Source: Sinotaia quadrata (taxonomy: Eukaryota > Mollusca > Gastropoda > Architaenioglossa > Viviparidae). From it: a stretch of 64,000 bases of DNA. The notes below the pieces were generated by a model. The model worked only from the letters and a program-made list of their open reading frames with translations, did no database searches and had not been told where the DNA came from. The DNA is taken from NCBI GenBank assembly GCA_028829895.1, contig CM054184.1, forward strand, positions 22,609,701-22,673,700. The letters are read 5' to 3'. Below, piece after piece: positions 34,360 through 47,779 of the stretch (position 1 is the stretch's first letter; the number at the start of each line of letters is the position of its first letter). A program made the position numbers and the translations under genes.

Positions 34360-35170
34360 CACTAGAATTTGATTGCGTCCCTATATGTTGTTCGAATGAG
34401 TAGATGTTGTCCACGTGCCTAGATTTTGTCCATGTGTCTAGGTATTGTTTTAGTGTCTAGATGTTGTCCATGTGTCCAGATGTTTTTTCAGTGTCTACAC
34501 GTCCATATTTCTTGATATTGCTTCAGTGTCTGTCTGGATGCTAAGTGTCTAGATACTGTTTCTGTGTCTTGATGTTGTTCATGTGTCTAGAATTTGTTTC
34601 AATGTCTAGATATTGTACATGTGCCTAGATATTGTTTCAATGACTATATGTTGTCCGTGTGTCAGAATTTTGTCTCTGTTGATGTTGATCGAAAGTATAG
34701 ATGTTGTCCAAGTGTCTAGATACTATCAGATTGTCTAAATATCTTTCTGGTCTAGGATTTGTTTGAAGTCTAGCTGAAGTTGTTCGAGTGCTAAGATTTT
34801 AGATACTCTTCATGTTTTTTTAAGTGTGTTCATAGATCCAGAATTAGTTCGTTCGAGTCTCTAGAATCTAGACGATGTTCGAATATCTAGTTGCTGTTTG
34901 AGTGCTAAAATTTATTTGGATATCTTGAATTTATTCGAGTGTCTAGTTGTTGTCTGACTATTTAGATGTTTGATGTTTTTAATTTGTATGTGCTGTTGAA
35001 GTTGTTCAAATGTTTAGATACACTTTTAGTGTCTTTCAATGTTCTTCTTCCTAGTTCAGCTGAAACATTATTGTTAAGCTGACTATTATTATCTCATTTT
35101 AAGCTTACTGTTATTATATCTTTTTAAGTTTACTATTATTATGTCATTTTAAGCTTACTATGATATATTA
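34360..35170 (+). repeat. Degenerate ~23-bp array
   Basis: Many loose copies of gtgtctagatgttgtccat, followed at 35080-35165 by three copies of aagcttactattattat type. Confidence 0.8.
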
Positions 35171-35214
35171 TCTCATAAATATGAATTACCGCATTGTAAA
35201 ATTATTATTACCTG

Positions 35215-35605
35215 AGTTTATTGCCTCATTGTAAACTTGATACTACTCGAGTTTATTACCTCATTGTAAACTTGTTACTACTCGAGTTTATTACCTCATT
35301 GTAAACTTGTTACTACTCGAGTTTATTACCTCATTGTAAACTTGTTACTACTCGAGTTTATTACCTCATTGTAAACTTGTTACTACCCGAGTTTATTACC
35401 TCATTGTAAATTTGTTACTACTCGAGTTTATTACCTCATTGTAAACTTGTTACTACCCGAGTTTATTACCTCATTGTAAACTTGTTACTACTCGAGTTTA
35501 TTACCTCATTGTAAACTTGTTACTACTCGAGTTTATTACCTCATTGTAAACTTGTTACTACCCGAGTTTATTATCTCATTGTAAACTTGTTACTACTCGA
35601 GTTAA
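35215..35605 (+). repeat. 35-bp tandem array
   Basis: Eleven nearly identical copies (cgagtttattacctcattgt, then aaacttgttactact); a few carry cccg in place of ctcg. Confidence 0.96.
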
Positions 35606-35956
35606 AACCTATCTTCATGCATCATTTACTGAAACGTGTGTTTGAGATCAGGAGTGACGTAATGTTTTTTTCTGACCTTTGAACAAAGCACAACTTTTCG
35701 ACATTCAGCCAAAGGTCAAAGTGTAACCAATACCAGCCTGTGTTCAACCAAAATAGCACGTGGAAAACTAGTAGTAGGAAGGAATGAAGACGTAAGCAAC
35801 TTAACAGATGTCAGCTGGAAATAAGCAGATGCACTCTATTCCTCTCAACACAACCATATCTCTTAGTTTTAATAACATACTCCACTCCTGTCATATATTA
35901 TTTCGTAAACCAGCATATCACACAAAACTGATCATACTAAATCATATGATATCGCA

Positions 35957-35957
<1 letters not shown>
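35606..35957. other. Unique sequence
   Basis: No gene recognised on either strand. Confidence 0.45.
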
Positions 35958-36030
<73 letters not shown>

Positions 36031-36066
36031 GCTCGCACGCACGCACGCACACACGCACGCACGCGC
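35958..36066 (+). repeat. (CA)n microsatellite with CG-containing tail
   Basis: CA run to about 36025, grading into gcacgcacgcac. Confidence 0.97.
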
Positions 36067-36359
36067 GCGGAGTCTTAAAAAGCCTCCTATAAGACAACGT
36101 AAAAAGTATGTTGTAAAGAAGTAGTTAATAAACGGTATTTTGAATAAAAACACTTACCGAGTGAAAAGAGAAATAACTTTTAATGCATCTGTATATGCAT
36201 CTGTCGATAGTTAAGTTATTAATGATCAGTTGATATACATCTAAATCATATATTTTAAAAGAAATTATTAAATGCCTACTGAAAACATTTACTATCTTTG
36301 AAAAGCACACCTAATTTTTGCAAAAACCTGCATTTCTATGATTTCCGATCATTCTCAGC

Positions 36360-37020
36360 TGTCTGACATATGGCCAAGTCTAATGATTTAACGATGTCAT
36401 CTCAGTGATTTATAGATATAATCCCACTGACTTACCGATATCATTCCGCTGACTTATAGATATAATCCCACTGACTTACCAGTATAATCCCACTGACTTA
36501 CTGATATCATTCCAGTGACCTATATATATAATCCCACTGATTTATAGATATAATCCCACTGACTTACCGATATCGTCCCATTGACTTATTGATGTCATCC
36601 CACTGATTTATAGATATAATCCAACTGATATATAGATATAATCCCATTGACTTATCTATATCATTCCACTGACTTAAGATATAGTGTAACTAACTTACCG
36701 ATGTCATCCCATTGACCTATAGATGCCATTTCACTGACTGATAGATATCATCCCACTGACTTACCGTATCATCCTACTGATTTACCAATGTCATCCCACT
36801 GACTTAAGACACAATACCATTGACCTATAGATGCCAACCCATTTATTTGCCAATATCACTCCAATGACTTATCAATATAATCCCACTGATTTACCAGTGT
36901 CTTCCCACTGACTTGCCAATAACATCTCACTGACTTACAGATATAATCTCAGTTACTTACTGATATTTGATTACTGATTTACTGATATCATCCCAATGAC
37001 TTATCGATGTAAGAATGTTG
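36360..37020 (-). repeat. ~22-bp degenerate array
   Basis: About 28 loose copies of atcccactgacttaccgata. In the minus sense many units read cggtaagtcagtggga, which contains the 5' splice-site consensus GGTAAGT. No open exon was identified next to it. Confidence 0.85.
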
Positions 37021-37385
37021 TAAGAAGGACAATGGGTAAGACCGCAAGGAATGTTGTATAAAATAGTTAACAAGAGCCAGCATACCAAACAAAATCTATA
37101 CACCAACCATACCACCACCAAGCACTCTAATGCTGACAGGTATGAGAAGTTAGTTTACTTGTTATTCATGAATTTATATAACAAACTATGGATTTATATT
37201 ATTTATTCAAATTATTGAGAATAGCTCTGAGATATAAAATAAATGTATAATATAATAAAATGAACATGTTATCCTTTTTAAAGCAAAAAAAAAAAGCTCT
37301 CACAAACACCAACTACCAAAGTGAAAACAGAAAACAAAGTGACAGTTGGTCATTAGAGGATATTCGGCCATTTCATGGTGTCATG
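37021..37385. other. AT-rich unique sequence
   Basis: No feature recognised; a polyA run lies near 37290. Confidence 0.4.
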
Positions 37386-37645
37386 ATCTCCATCTTAATC
37401 TGACCCGTACCCGTCAAATAAAAATAAGTGTGACAATTAATTTGACCCGCACCCGTCAAATAAAAATAAGTGTGGCAATTAATTTGATCCGTACCCGTCA
37501 AATAAAAATAAGTGTGACAATTAATTTGATCCGTACCCGTCAAATAAAAATAAGTGTGACAATTAATTTGATCCGTACCCGTCAAATAAAAATAAGTGTG
37601 GCAATTAATTTGACCCGCACCCGTCAAATAAAAATAAGTGTGGGA
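37386..37645 (+). repeat. 42-bp tandem array, open on both strands
   Basis: Six copies of a 42-bp unit (cgtacccgtcaaataaaaat, then aagtgtgac). The 14-codon period keeps frames open on plus (37346-37660) and minus (37373-37627). Treated as a satellite. Confidence 0.92.
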
Positions 37646-38302
37646 GAAAGACTAGGCTAAAATAATCGAAAACGCTATTTCCGCTTTTCAACGTAAGTTA
37701 AGCCATAGGTAAGCCAACTAAGCCGCTCAATAGACAAACTGCTCAAGTTACCGACTTAAATGGGGCAGGTGACAGACAGATATGAAAGTGCAATGCTGTT
37801 AATATTGTTAAATATCATTAATGCTTGCTAAATTGACAGAAAGTAATTGTCTCAAACTACTACTGATTTTACAAGAAAAAGTGCAAGGCTTGAGCCAAGA
37901 AAGACACAGAAACCGTATGAAATAACCGGACTCTGTGAACAACAGGAAACATAAGCCAATTGTCACCTGGAATGAGAACAGGAAAAGGGTGAACAGAAAG
38001 CGATAACTAAATTAGGACCGTGTTTTTAGATTACTCCTAGGAACACAGTTGGTACAGATAGATTATCTCAAAGCCTTATACTTTACATAAATATTCTGAG
38101 TAGAAAAGTCTCAAGAGTGGCTGAAAACAGGGAGAAAGAGAACTAGTAATGTTTTTCATTGAGAATGTATGAGAAATCCTTGGGAAAAGGAAACGTTATT
38201 TATCTACTTGAAACATTGATAATGCATAAAATGCATTTAATGTAATATTTTATTGCAAGTATAGAGTAGTGGAATATGTAAAAATGGGAACTAGTCCCAA
38301 GT
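37646..38302. other. Unique sequence, nothing recognised
   Basis: No supportable gene or element on either strand. Confidence 0.4.
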
Positions 38303-38430
38303 TTCATAGTCAATTGCTAGAATAATAAAATGTACTTCAAAGAATCATAGTCAATTGCTAGAATAATAAAATGTACTTCAAAGATTCATAGTCAATTGTT
38401 AAAATAATAAAATTTACTTCAAAGTTTCAT
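38303..38430 (+). repeat. 41-bp tandem array
   Basis: Three copies of catagtcaattgctagaata then ataaaatgtacttcaaag. It ends exactly at the TGTGACACC of the next element. Confidence 0.93.
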
Positions 38431-38650
38431 AGTGTGACACCTCTCTGGACATCCTTCACTCGTTATGATTAATATTATTAATTATTAACACATAACTAAT
38501 TACAAGTGATCAAGAATATTAATATATAGTTATTAATAATTCTCCCACAAGACAAACATGTCTCTCAATTGGCGGATTATAAGGGTGTCGTAAAATTCTA
38601 CTCTTTATACAATAATAAGAGAGACGTTTTACTGTGACATATTTACACGG
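38431..38650 (-). mobile_element. Gmr1-associated LTR end, minus orientation
   Basis: Begins TGTGACACCTCTCTGG. The reverse complement matches 56380-56593: aaagagtagaat, gagagac, gtcttgtgggagaattatta ataactat, tcacttgtaattagttatgt and the closing gaggtgtcaca. Related pieces are at 42000-42145 and 58660-58790. Confidence 0.7.
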
Positions 38651-38754
38651 CGTGTGAAACCAATGTTGTCTGTCGGTGTGTCCATCACATGTTCATTTAC
38701 GTCATCGGGTAGCTTTCTTAACCGAAATAGGAAGCGATGGGCGCTAGGGCACGA

Positions 38755-38940
38755 CAGGAAGATATGCCAAAAGTCATGTGGCAATCATTTACAATACATA
38801 ATATTAATAACTGGGAAGATAAGCCAAGTACCATGTGGCAACCATTTACAACACATAATATTAATAACTGGGAAGATTAGCTAGTACCATGTGACAACCA
38901 TCTACAGTAAACTTAGTATCCTGGGAAGATTAGCCAAGTA
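38755..38940 (+). repeat. ~57-bp tandem array
   Basis: Three diverged copies of gggaagataagccaagtacc, then atgtggcaaccatttacaa. Confidence 0.9.
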
Positions 38941-39347
38941 ATGGCTTTGTGAATTAGAAAGAACAAGACTACCCAGCCTAAACTCAAAACGGATTTCAAA
39001 TTTTTCATCGTCAAGACCTTCAAATCTGATTCATCTCAACATAAGGTAGGATAATATTTTATTTCTTATCATCATGAATATGTGTTTGAAACACACCTGA
39101 AATGGTACGATTCTTAGGAAATAGAAAAGGAAGGGTACCATTAACACACTTGAAATGGAACTGAAATGTTGTGTGAGATTAATTTTTATTAATTTATTAT
39201 ATTAAATATTATTATTAATGGCATAATGTAGTGTAGCATTTTGCAGTGTGGAGTATTGTATAGCAGTGTTTAATGCAACTGTAATCCTTAATCGTCCTTG
39301 CATTATCTTAACTGTTACCATTTAATTATTTAGAAAGGGGGAATATT
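38941..39347 (+). other. AT-rich sequence ending in a polypurine tract
   Basis: No gene. Ends with tagaaagggggaatatt immediately before TGTAGCACCC, the arrangement of a polypurine tract against a 3' LTR. Confidence 0.4.
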
Positions 39348-39890
39348 TGTAGCACCCCCCCCCCAGACCACTGTTAAATCATTCCACTGTCGAATCTGCA
39401 CTGACATTTACAGGTGTACGAAGGCGCGCTGCTATATAATTAGAATGAATCAAATTACTACAAGTTACCCGTGTATCACATAAACACACGGTCATAATCG
39501 TCGTCATCATCAATAATATCAAGTGATAAGTAAAAGCACACGTTAGCTATTGAAGTAATATTAAACATTATTCCAATATTTATCGTTACTTTGTAAACAT
39601 TTTTATTGTTATCTTATCTTAATTTTAAATATGAAAATTATATGTTTTTCTCTTAAATATTTTTCTTTTTCCTTAATAATTACATGTAAGTATTATAGTT
39701 ATTTTAAAAAAAACTTGTAAGTGCGTTTACAACAATGTTTTAAACTGAAAAAAAAAAACACCTCAATTTCGAGCATTTATTATCTTATCTTTACGAACAT
39801 CGGGTCTGTGTACGTCCTCCTGAATCACGTGTTCTCTGCTGAATGCTATTTTGTTCCACGCTACTGGATCTGGAGCAGCTCCGCGAGTGA
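39348..39890 (+). mobile_element. Possible LTR start (TGTAGCACCC)
   Basis: Follows the polypurine tract and contains a run of ten or so C residues near 39354 and a TATA-like ctatataatt near 39433. The right end was not identified. The LTR at 12072-15678 likewise starts TGTAGCCCC in its own sense after a gggggaata tract. Confidence 0.35.
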
Positions 39891-40110
39891 TTCATGAATG
39901 TTAACTTCGCCCTGAAAGTGATTCCTGAACATTAATTCCGTTCTGCAAGTGATTCCTGAATATTAACTTCGTCCTGCGAGTGATTCACGAGTATTAATTC
40001 CGTTCTGCGAGTGATTCCTGAATATTAACTTCACCCTGCGAGTGATTCATAAGTATTAATTCCGCTCTGCGAATGATTCATGAATATTAACCCCGCCCTA
40101 GAGCTGTACT
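39891..40110 (+). repeat. ~32-bp tandem array
   Basis: Seven copies of ctgcgagtgattcctgaata then ttaacttcgtc. Confidence 0.9.
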
Positions 40111-40189
40111 ACATAAAACTGTTAACTACAGTTACACTGTTCGATCACTGCAGAATACGCTTAAATGGAAAATAACAAATACAAGGAGA

Positions 40190-40460
40190 ATGTTACAAAA
40201 AAGTAGAATGATACAAATAAAATATATAGATTGTTACAAATACATTATGTAGAATGTCACAAAGAAATATGTAGACTGTCACAAAGAAATATGTAAACTA
40301 TTACAAATAAAATATTTAGATAGTTACAAATAAAATATGTAGACTAAAAAATAAAATATATGTATTATTACAAGTAAAGTATGTAAACAGTTACAAATAA
40401 AATATGTAGACTGTTAGAAATAAAACAGGTAGACGTATGAATAAAATATACAGACGATAA
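40190..40460 (+). repeat. ~23-bp degenerate array
   Basis: About eleven copies of gttacaaataaaatatgtag. Confidence 0.88.
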
Positions 40461-41600
40461 TTAAGCATACCGATTCCAGTCAAGAAATATTAAAATTTAA
40501 AACACATGAGCAAGTTAAACAATCTTTGGAACATGTCAGGTTGGCTGCGAGTATCCATCCTGTGGTGGAGTAAGTTTGCCTATCCCTATTTCTAAACTTA
40601 ATTGTTATATAAATTGCTAAATGTCAAAGAGACAAGACCTTGAGCATTGCTTATACTGATATTTTTAAGAATAGGCTAGAAACTGCTGATGCAATCATTT
40701 GTAGTTTTTCTGACTAATAGTCTCACACTTGCTCATAACAATTTCATCCAAAGAGGATGGACTGAAAATTACTTTGTTGAAGTAAGTTCTATATTCTAAT
40801 CACTTTGATTTTGACATAACTCGAGTCCGGTCATAAAGGCGATTGTTAGCTTATGGTAAGTTAACTGACTGATAAAGAAAGAATAGATTTAGAAATATTT
40901 CATCCATGTTTAATATTGATTTATGATTTGAATTGGATAATGCTTATGCAATTAAACCATTATATCTATGTTCACTAATTTGATTACGTTATACATTATA
41001 CTTGTGAATTTTGATCGATGCTATATTTCTTATGCTGTGTCTATCAGGCTAGTGAATCTCTGTAGCAGTCTTTGTAAGTTGAGAATGTTTTGAGTGAAAG
41101 GAGTTTTAGAGATGAAATGTGCCTGAAATTTAGCGCTGCCTTAATTTGATTATTGCAGAGAGGAGCGCATGATGCTTTGATCTGCTTTAGACTGCAGTGA
41201 CTACTGTATAGCGTTGGTGTTTGATTACAATATTGAACTTAAGAGTAAACGTGTTCCTGTAAGTTGATTCCTGTGAATTCTGTATGAGAGCCAATATGGC
41301 GAAAATTGAGGCTTAAGTTTGGTCTAGAGAATTCACGAAAGTTTCTTGAACATTCCTCATGTTGTGCTGAGTAGTGTACATAAAGATTCTAGAATACTCT
41401 ACTTGATGTGCTTTGATAGCGCTTGTGAAGTTCTGGATTCTCCACAGTGTGCTATATGAGCACATCAAAGATTCTGGAACAGTTGTGTAATGTGCATAGA
41501 AGGGGTACTATTGAACCATCACCTACATAAGAAAAACAGTGACTTGTTGATTATGAACACGTGCTAGTGACAGCGGCCATCATTGAAAAGGGTATGTACA
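40461..41600. other. Unique sequence, possibly the 5' part of an LTR
   Basis: No coding domain. Ends with a splice-donor-like aaaagg|gtatgtac near 41592, just before the segment that aligns with 56142-56593. Several unique element-like stretches (gccaatatggcgaaaattga near 41290) but no second copy for comparison. Confidence 0.3.
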
Positions 41601-42150
41601 ATGACTTTAATTATTTCTAAAACTCCACTCATTTCTGTGATGAATTATGCCTATGAACTTGTTATATGTTCATTTGACTGCTGATGTCTATGTTAGGATA
41701 AACTGAATGATTGTCTAGCATTAATCGAACATTACTGTGAAGTGATGTAAATTTTAATGCTCTTTTGATTAAAATTCGTATGTTTTATATTTGATTGTTG
41801 ATTTAATAAATTTATTGTTTAAATTTATTGACCTTACATGTATTGATAATCGTATGTTGGAGAGGTAGTGGGTGGATGGGGACTCGCTAAATATTGATCA
41901 AAAGACGGATTTATCTTCTCCTTTGTTAAGACGTTTTCCACCTACAGAAATATTGTGTGACGGTAAATGCTTATCTTTAATGTTGTGGAAGAGAGAAATT
42001 TACAGCGCCCGCATATCCGCCAAGTCAGTGAGACGAGTGGTGTCTTCTGGACAATTATTAATAGCATAAATTAAGATTCTCATCACTAGTAATTAGTTAT
42101 GGATGAATAATAATAATAATAATAATCAAAACCAATAACTAGGGGACTGT
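41601..42150 (+). mobile_element. Gmr1-associated LTR copy
   Basis: Aligns with 56142-56593 over much of its length: ttgactgctgatgtctatg, aggataaactga, gtgaagtgatgtaaat, gtggatggggactc, then attattaatagcataaatta agattctcatcact and the ending gtgccaca. The 65-codon ORF at 41872-42069 follows the repeat and is not a gene. Confidence 0.65.
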
Positions 42151-42187
42151 TGTGCCACACGTCCTTATATCCACCTAAATACCCGTC

Positions 42188-42193
42188 CGTCCA

Positions 42194-42245
<52 letters not shown>
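42188..42245 (+). repeat. (TCTG)n(TCTA)n microsatellite
   Basis: Tetranucleotide run changing from TCTG to TCTA units. Confidence 0.97.
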
Positions 42246-42504
42246 GTAACAGACATCACGGTTCAACAACAAACCTATGTGGAACACTTGCTTGAGTTTT
42301 ATGCAGATTATTTGCTCATTTGACATCCTTATTATTATCGTTCTTCACATTATTTTTATTCATTAGATTTAAAAAGATATCTACCTAAGCACATATGTTT
42401 ATAAACGCGTAAAAATTGAAGATGAACTATACAATCGGTGTTTGCTGGTACTTCTGCTATTGTGCTTGCACAAAGACAATAGAACGCATACAGATGCACG
42501 GCAT

Positions 42505-42835
42505 GAACTTTCTTAAAGCAAACGCCTAGAAACTTACACAACATACATCAATTACCTCATTAATGGCAAACGCCTAGAAACTCATACAACATACAGCATT
42601 TACCTCATTAATGGCAAACGCCTAGAAACTTATACAACATACAGCATTTACCTCATTAATGGAAAACGCCTAGAAACTTATACAACATACAGCGTTTACC
42701 TCATTAATGTAAACGCCTAGAAACTTATACAACATACAGCATTTACCTCATTAATGGCAAACGCCTAGAAACTTATATAACATACAGCGTTTACCTCATT
42801 AATGGCAAACGCCTGGAAACTCATACAACATTCGG
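42505..42835 (+). repeat. 48-bp tandem array
   Basis: Six to seven copies of ttaatggcaaacgcctagaa, then acttatacaacatacagcat. Confidence 0.93.
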
Positions 42836-43330
42836 TAAGAAACTTAAGACAAGGGCAGTGCGCTCCTAGAGACAAGCGTAAACACTGAACAAAGCGCAGA
42901 GCACTTCTAGAATCTAGCAACAAGCGAAAAGCACTTCTATTACTCATTCAGACAGCGAAGATATACATGTGCCATAAAGTGACTGGCGTCAGCAAAACAT
43001 CTTCAATGAAGAGTTAAAGTGGTTGTATCTGGAGTGCGATCGTCATCACACGCCCCATTGGGGATCCTGAGTTTCATATAACTCATATTGTTTCTGTACC
43101 AAGCAAATTAGGCGGCAAACAGATTGCGAGATTTCCTCTCAACAGTACTGTTTACTTTTTGACTCCCAGTTCAACTCATCAAGCTATACGTCGATATCAT
43201 TACATGCACTTTACTAAACTGCCCTGCTCCCTTCAATTCATTTCTCGTAAAATAGTTTGTGTAGCTAAATGTGTAGCGTGTCTCTTATATTCTGGCACAT
43301 CTCAGTTTAATGTAATCTATTCCACTGTGC
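42836..43330. other. Unique sequence
   Basis: No gene recognised; a 67-codon ORF (43159-43362) has no domain. Confidence 0.4.
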
Positions 43331-44040
43331 ATAACTATATTTCAAATCATTTCAGTCATTAGCTATAACTAAATTTTGAATAATTTCAGACACTATATAT
43401 AACCATATTGCGAACCATTTCAGCCCAATATCCATTAATTATATATGATAAAATCTACTCCAATACGCATAACTACTTTCGGATAAATTTTAATTCAATA
43501 CTACTATAATTTGTCGCAAACCAAGCTACTGTTTGATATATTCCATTTCAATTCAGTATGTATAATATTATTCTGATCCATTCCAGTCCAGTGTGTATAA
43601 TGCCTTTTACGCATTATAGTCTAGTGAGATCATCTCAGTCCTTTGTGCGCAACAATTTTTTAAAAACATCAATTCCAATCCTGTGCGTATAATTAAAATT
43701 ACCTTTAGAATAATTTCAGCTCAAAATTCATAACTATATTTTGACGCAATCCAGTCCTATGTGCATAACTACATCTTGATCAAACCCAGTTATAAAAAAA
43801 ATGTGCATAATTACACTTGATCAAATTCAGTCCTACAAATATGCATAATTACATCTTGATCAAATCTAGTCCTAAACATATGCTTATTTAAAATCCAGTC
43901 CTAAAATTATGCATGATTACATCTTGATCAAATGCAGTCCTAAAAAATATTCACAATTACATCTTGATCAAATACAGTTCTAAAGCGTGTATAATTACAT
44001 CTTGATCACTTCCAACCCACATTTATAACTAACTGTGATA
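43331..44040 (+). repeat. Degenerate ~36-40 bp array
   Basis: The later part is clear: cataattacatcttgatcaa then atccagtcctaaa, repeated about eight times from 43740. The earlier part is loose variants (cagtccagtgtgtataa). Confidence 0.8.
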
Positions 44041-44209
44041 CAGAAATACTGGTAAGCTATATCTACATCTTCTCAGCAAATATCTTTTAGTTTATTTTCT
44101 TACTTAAATTATTCTTTAATATTTTCAATATGCCTATCAATTTGCAATTAAACTGTTGCATATATTATGGGAAAAATTAAGTTAATTTGACATTTTAAGT
44201 GGAATTAAA

Positions 44210-44455
44210 GTAGCACAAATAATTATGGCACGAATAATCATATCCGTAAAAACGTAAAATCTGGATGCTTAATTATTTAGCTGTAACCCACCCACCCCCA
44301 CTCCCCGTAAAATCTGGAACGCAATATTACTTTGCTGTTAAAACGTAAAAATTGTATGCATAATTATATAGCTGTAAAATCAAAGTCAAGTCTGGTTGCA
44401 ATATTATTAGTTGTAAAAATGTAAAGTCTGGATGCATAATAACTTAGCTGTTGAC
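44210..44455 (+). repeat. ~60-bp degenerate array
   Basis: Four loose copies of acgtaaaatctggatgcata then attatttagctgt. Confidence 0.75.
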
Positions 44456-44545
44456 TCAATGGGGTCATGACTCAGCATCACTCAACGAGTTGCATAACAT
44501 CTCAACGGAAGCGTGATGCTTGTTGACTCGATCTGCTCGGTGGAA

Positions 44546-44681
44546 TATGTTGTAGTAATTACATTGTCAGGCTACATGAAGTCGTAGTATAGCCGTATCC
44601 ATCAATTACAAGCTATGTTGTAGTAATTACATTGTCAGGCTACATGAAGTCGTAGTATAGACGTATCCATCAATTACAAGC
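44546..44681 (+). repeat. 68-bp exact tandem duplication
   Basis: Two copies starting 44546 and 44614, differing at one base (tagccgtatcc versus tagacgtatcc). A fresh duplication of otherwise unique DNA. Confidence 0.97.
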
Positions 44682-45400
44682 TAAATGACATTTCCGATAC
44701 ACCACATCTGTCAGCACTTGTATAAAATCAAGTGACCAATGGAATTACTCAGCCAAGATAAAATAAAGATTCGTTCCAAAGGTCAAATTAAAGAAAGTGT
44801 TTTTGAATTGCACTCTTTTGGAGACTTGCTTAGAAAAATGCTAACATTCAATTTTGCAATGAGGTCAATCAATATAATCAGAGAACATTTTATCATTTAC
44901 TTAAAAATCTGGTGTTTTACAAGGTTTGCCTACTTTGCAAACTCACTTGTCCATTTTGACCTAAGACACTTGTCCATTTTGAGTCTGGGGGCTATTAATT
45001 AGTATGTAATTAGACTAAGACTAGACGGTTTGTGATGCGTCATTTGTGTTGTGCCCTTTCATCTGTTTATTAATTTTGTGCACGTGACTGAGAGATGGGG
45101 TTAGTTTCCAGAAAGCAGGCAAGGGGAGTAATTAACCAACACTGTATTTTTCTCGTCTATCTTACGTCCTGCATTCACAAGTATCAATATGCCACACTAA
45201 GAAACTTGTCCTCTTTGCTCTTGATTTAAGAACATTGACCATGTTGATCTAGACTCTTGCTCATTTTGATTTAAGACTTGTCCATTTTGATCTAAGACGG
45301 GTCAATGTGTGATGCGATTAGGAGTCGAGACCAGATCAGAGTAGGAAAACTTAATGGATGATACTTGCAATGTTTAATTAAAAAAAAAAATGTTGCCGTC
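44682..45400. other. Unique sequence
   Basis: An ORF of 87 codons at 44739-45002 has no recognised domain. The motif acttgtccattttga recurs several times between 44940 and 45300, a loose array. Confidence 0.4.
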
Positions 45401-46130
45401 AGAGGTTTAATAGTATTCTAATAAGACTAATCACTGTCATAAGAGATTTCATATTTAAGAAGTATGGTATTGTGTATCATGTAATCTTGTAAGATTTATT
45501 ACTGTCATAAGAGGTTTGATACGTTAAAAGAGATCAAATATCATCACATGAAGTGTAATATTGTCGTAAGCGGTTTAATATTATCATAAAATATTTATCA
45601 TTCTCATTAGATTTCCAATACTGAAGGCAGAAATTTAGTCTTGTCATAAGACGTATAAAACTGTTTAAAGAGATCTGGTAAGGTAATAGATTTAGTATTG
45701 TTGTAAGGGACTTAGTATTATTATAAATTATTTGAGTACAAAAGACGTATAAAATTGTTACATGAGATCTGCTGAAGAAGTAAAATCTATAGCATTGGCG
45801 TAAGAGACTAAACATTATTATAAATTATTTGAGTACAGTCATAAGAAATTTGTTGTCGCCAAATATTCAGTCGTATCAAAAAACGAATATTCACAACAAA
45901 TACTTGCACTACCTCCCCTCCCCCCCCCCCCCCGTGCAAACTTCAAAATATTTATATTTACAAGACACTGGTAACAAACCAATGAGAACATTCAAATAAC
46001 CATAACAATATGGCCACTGACAGACAGGAAAATTTGGGGACGGTAAATGGCCATATCAAAACACTGACAGGGAAATTTGAGGACGGTAAATGGAAGTGAA
46101 GTCTTAGCTTATATCTTATGAGCAACATAC
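45401..46130. repeat. Loose arrays and a C homopolymer
   Basis: Degenerate copies of cataagagatttaatattgt from 45420 to 45850, then a run of about sixteen C near 45920. Confidence 0.7.
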
Positions 46131-46670
46131 ATTGCCATTGCAATGGAAAGAAATGTTGATACCTAACCTTACTAACAAACATAAATGGTGATACCAAACC
46201 TTGTTGATAACAAACAAATAATGATACTTAGCCTAACTAACAAAGGTAAATGGTGACACCAAGCCTTACTAACAAACTTAAATGTTGATACCGAGCCTTG
46301 TTGTTAATAAAAATATAATGATACAAAGCCTTACTAACAAACATAAATGTTGATACCAAGCCTTGTTGTTAATAAAAATATAATGATACCATACCTTACT
46401 AACAAACATAAATGTTGGTACCAAGCCTTGTTGTTAATAAAAATATAATGATATCAAGCCTTACTAACAAACATAAATGTTGATACCAAGCCGTGTTGTT
46501 AATAAAAATATAATGATATCAATCCTTATTAACAAACGTAAATGGTGAGCCCAAGCCTTACTAATTAATAAACGTAAAAATGGTGATACCAAGCCTTACT
46601 AAAAACGTATATAAGATGGACCGAATCTTAATAACAAACATAAATGGTCATACATAACCTCACTAAGAAA
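46131..46670 (+). repeat. ~65-bp array of paired half-units
   Basis: Alternating ccttactaacaaacataaat gttgataccaag and ccttgttgttaataaaaata taatgatacc, four clear pairs. The half-units resemble each other, so this is a dimeric higher-order satellite. Confidence 0.88.
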
Positions 46671-47465
46671 TACGAAAACTGAGTGGTGTCATTGCTGAGT
46701 TTAACAAGAAAGTTTGATTTTCTGCAACCGAAAGAATGGCGAAGAACATTAAAAGAAAGTGTACCTATACTGAGTTTGAAAAATGGTGTTTGTCTTTTGA
46801 GTTTGAACAAAAATGGACAACATCTTACTGCCTGTGTCTAAAACGGGTTGCCTTTTTTAATTCGTGATTCAATTTACAAACTAAATAGAGGCAGGCACAA
46901 AGCTAATTTATCAGTTCTGTCCCATTCTGGGCGAAACCGAATCGAGTTCTCAGATAACATCCTGTTATAAAATTAACAGGATATGCGTAATTACAGCGTA
47001 CTTGACTGTCCTTGACACTGCAAGCCGTAAGCAGGTTTTTGCGGTCTACACCTAAACTTCCGGAATTAAGTTCATGGTACGATCACAAGACGCCAACATG
47101 CTTTTCGTGAAAAGCAGATTTTAAAATTCATTTAGTGAAGCAGTCTTCTAAATCACTAACAAATTCAAATCAATGCGTACACAAACAAGAGATATGAGGT
47201 CTCATGTACTTGTAATGACAGTATTTGTGTCGCTTAATTTGACTTTTTTCTGTGGGACAGATCCTACCACCGGACCGATTCCTGCACAATGCACCATAGA
47301 ACTGCATGGCTGTTGTAACGAAATACTTGTTGTCTACCCTGGAAAAAGGACCACAAGGATGAAGAGTTAAGCTGCCAGAGACAAGACACGTTGCAGTGTT
47401 ACAGTGTGCGAGCTTTTGTGTCCATGTGTATACACGAAACATATTTAAAATGGGTACTATGTCAT
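46671..47465. other. Unique sequence
   Basis: Short ORFs only (for example 47173-47370, 65 codons), no domain recognised. Confidence 0.4.
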
Positions 47466-47466
47466 A

Positions 47467-47524
<58 letters not shown>
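47466..47524 (+). repeat. (CA)n microsatellite
   Basis: Almost uninterrupted CA run. Confidence 0.97.
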
Positions 47525-47525
<1 letters not shown>

Positions 47526-47779
47526 CTTGACGCCTGTCACTGCTAAACTGTGAGTGGACGTGTGATTGGCCATGTTAGGGTTTTAAGCCTTTTATGACAT
47601 CTTTTAAAAGCCGAATGCCACACTGATAATCAAACTAAACACAGCCAAAACCAGTTCACGGAAACACTACTTTAAGAAAGATAACAAAATCAAAAGCTCA
47701 CAATTTAAACACAGAATATACTCTTAAAGCAAACCTATCCCACCAACCCACCTCAATTGTTTAAAGTATTAAAAAAAAC

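Noticed and set aside
37000..37160. Hydrophobic minus-strand reading frame next to the 22-bp array as a TM1 exon
   Set aside because: No usable donor in the right phase and no tetraspanin N-terminal signature.
38431..42150. LTR pieces at 38.4 and 42.1 kb as a pair flanking one element
   Set aside because: They are in opposite orientation, so they cannot be the two LTRs of one insertion.
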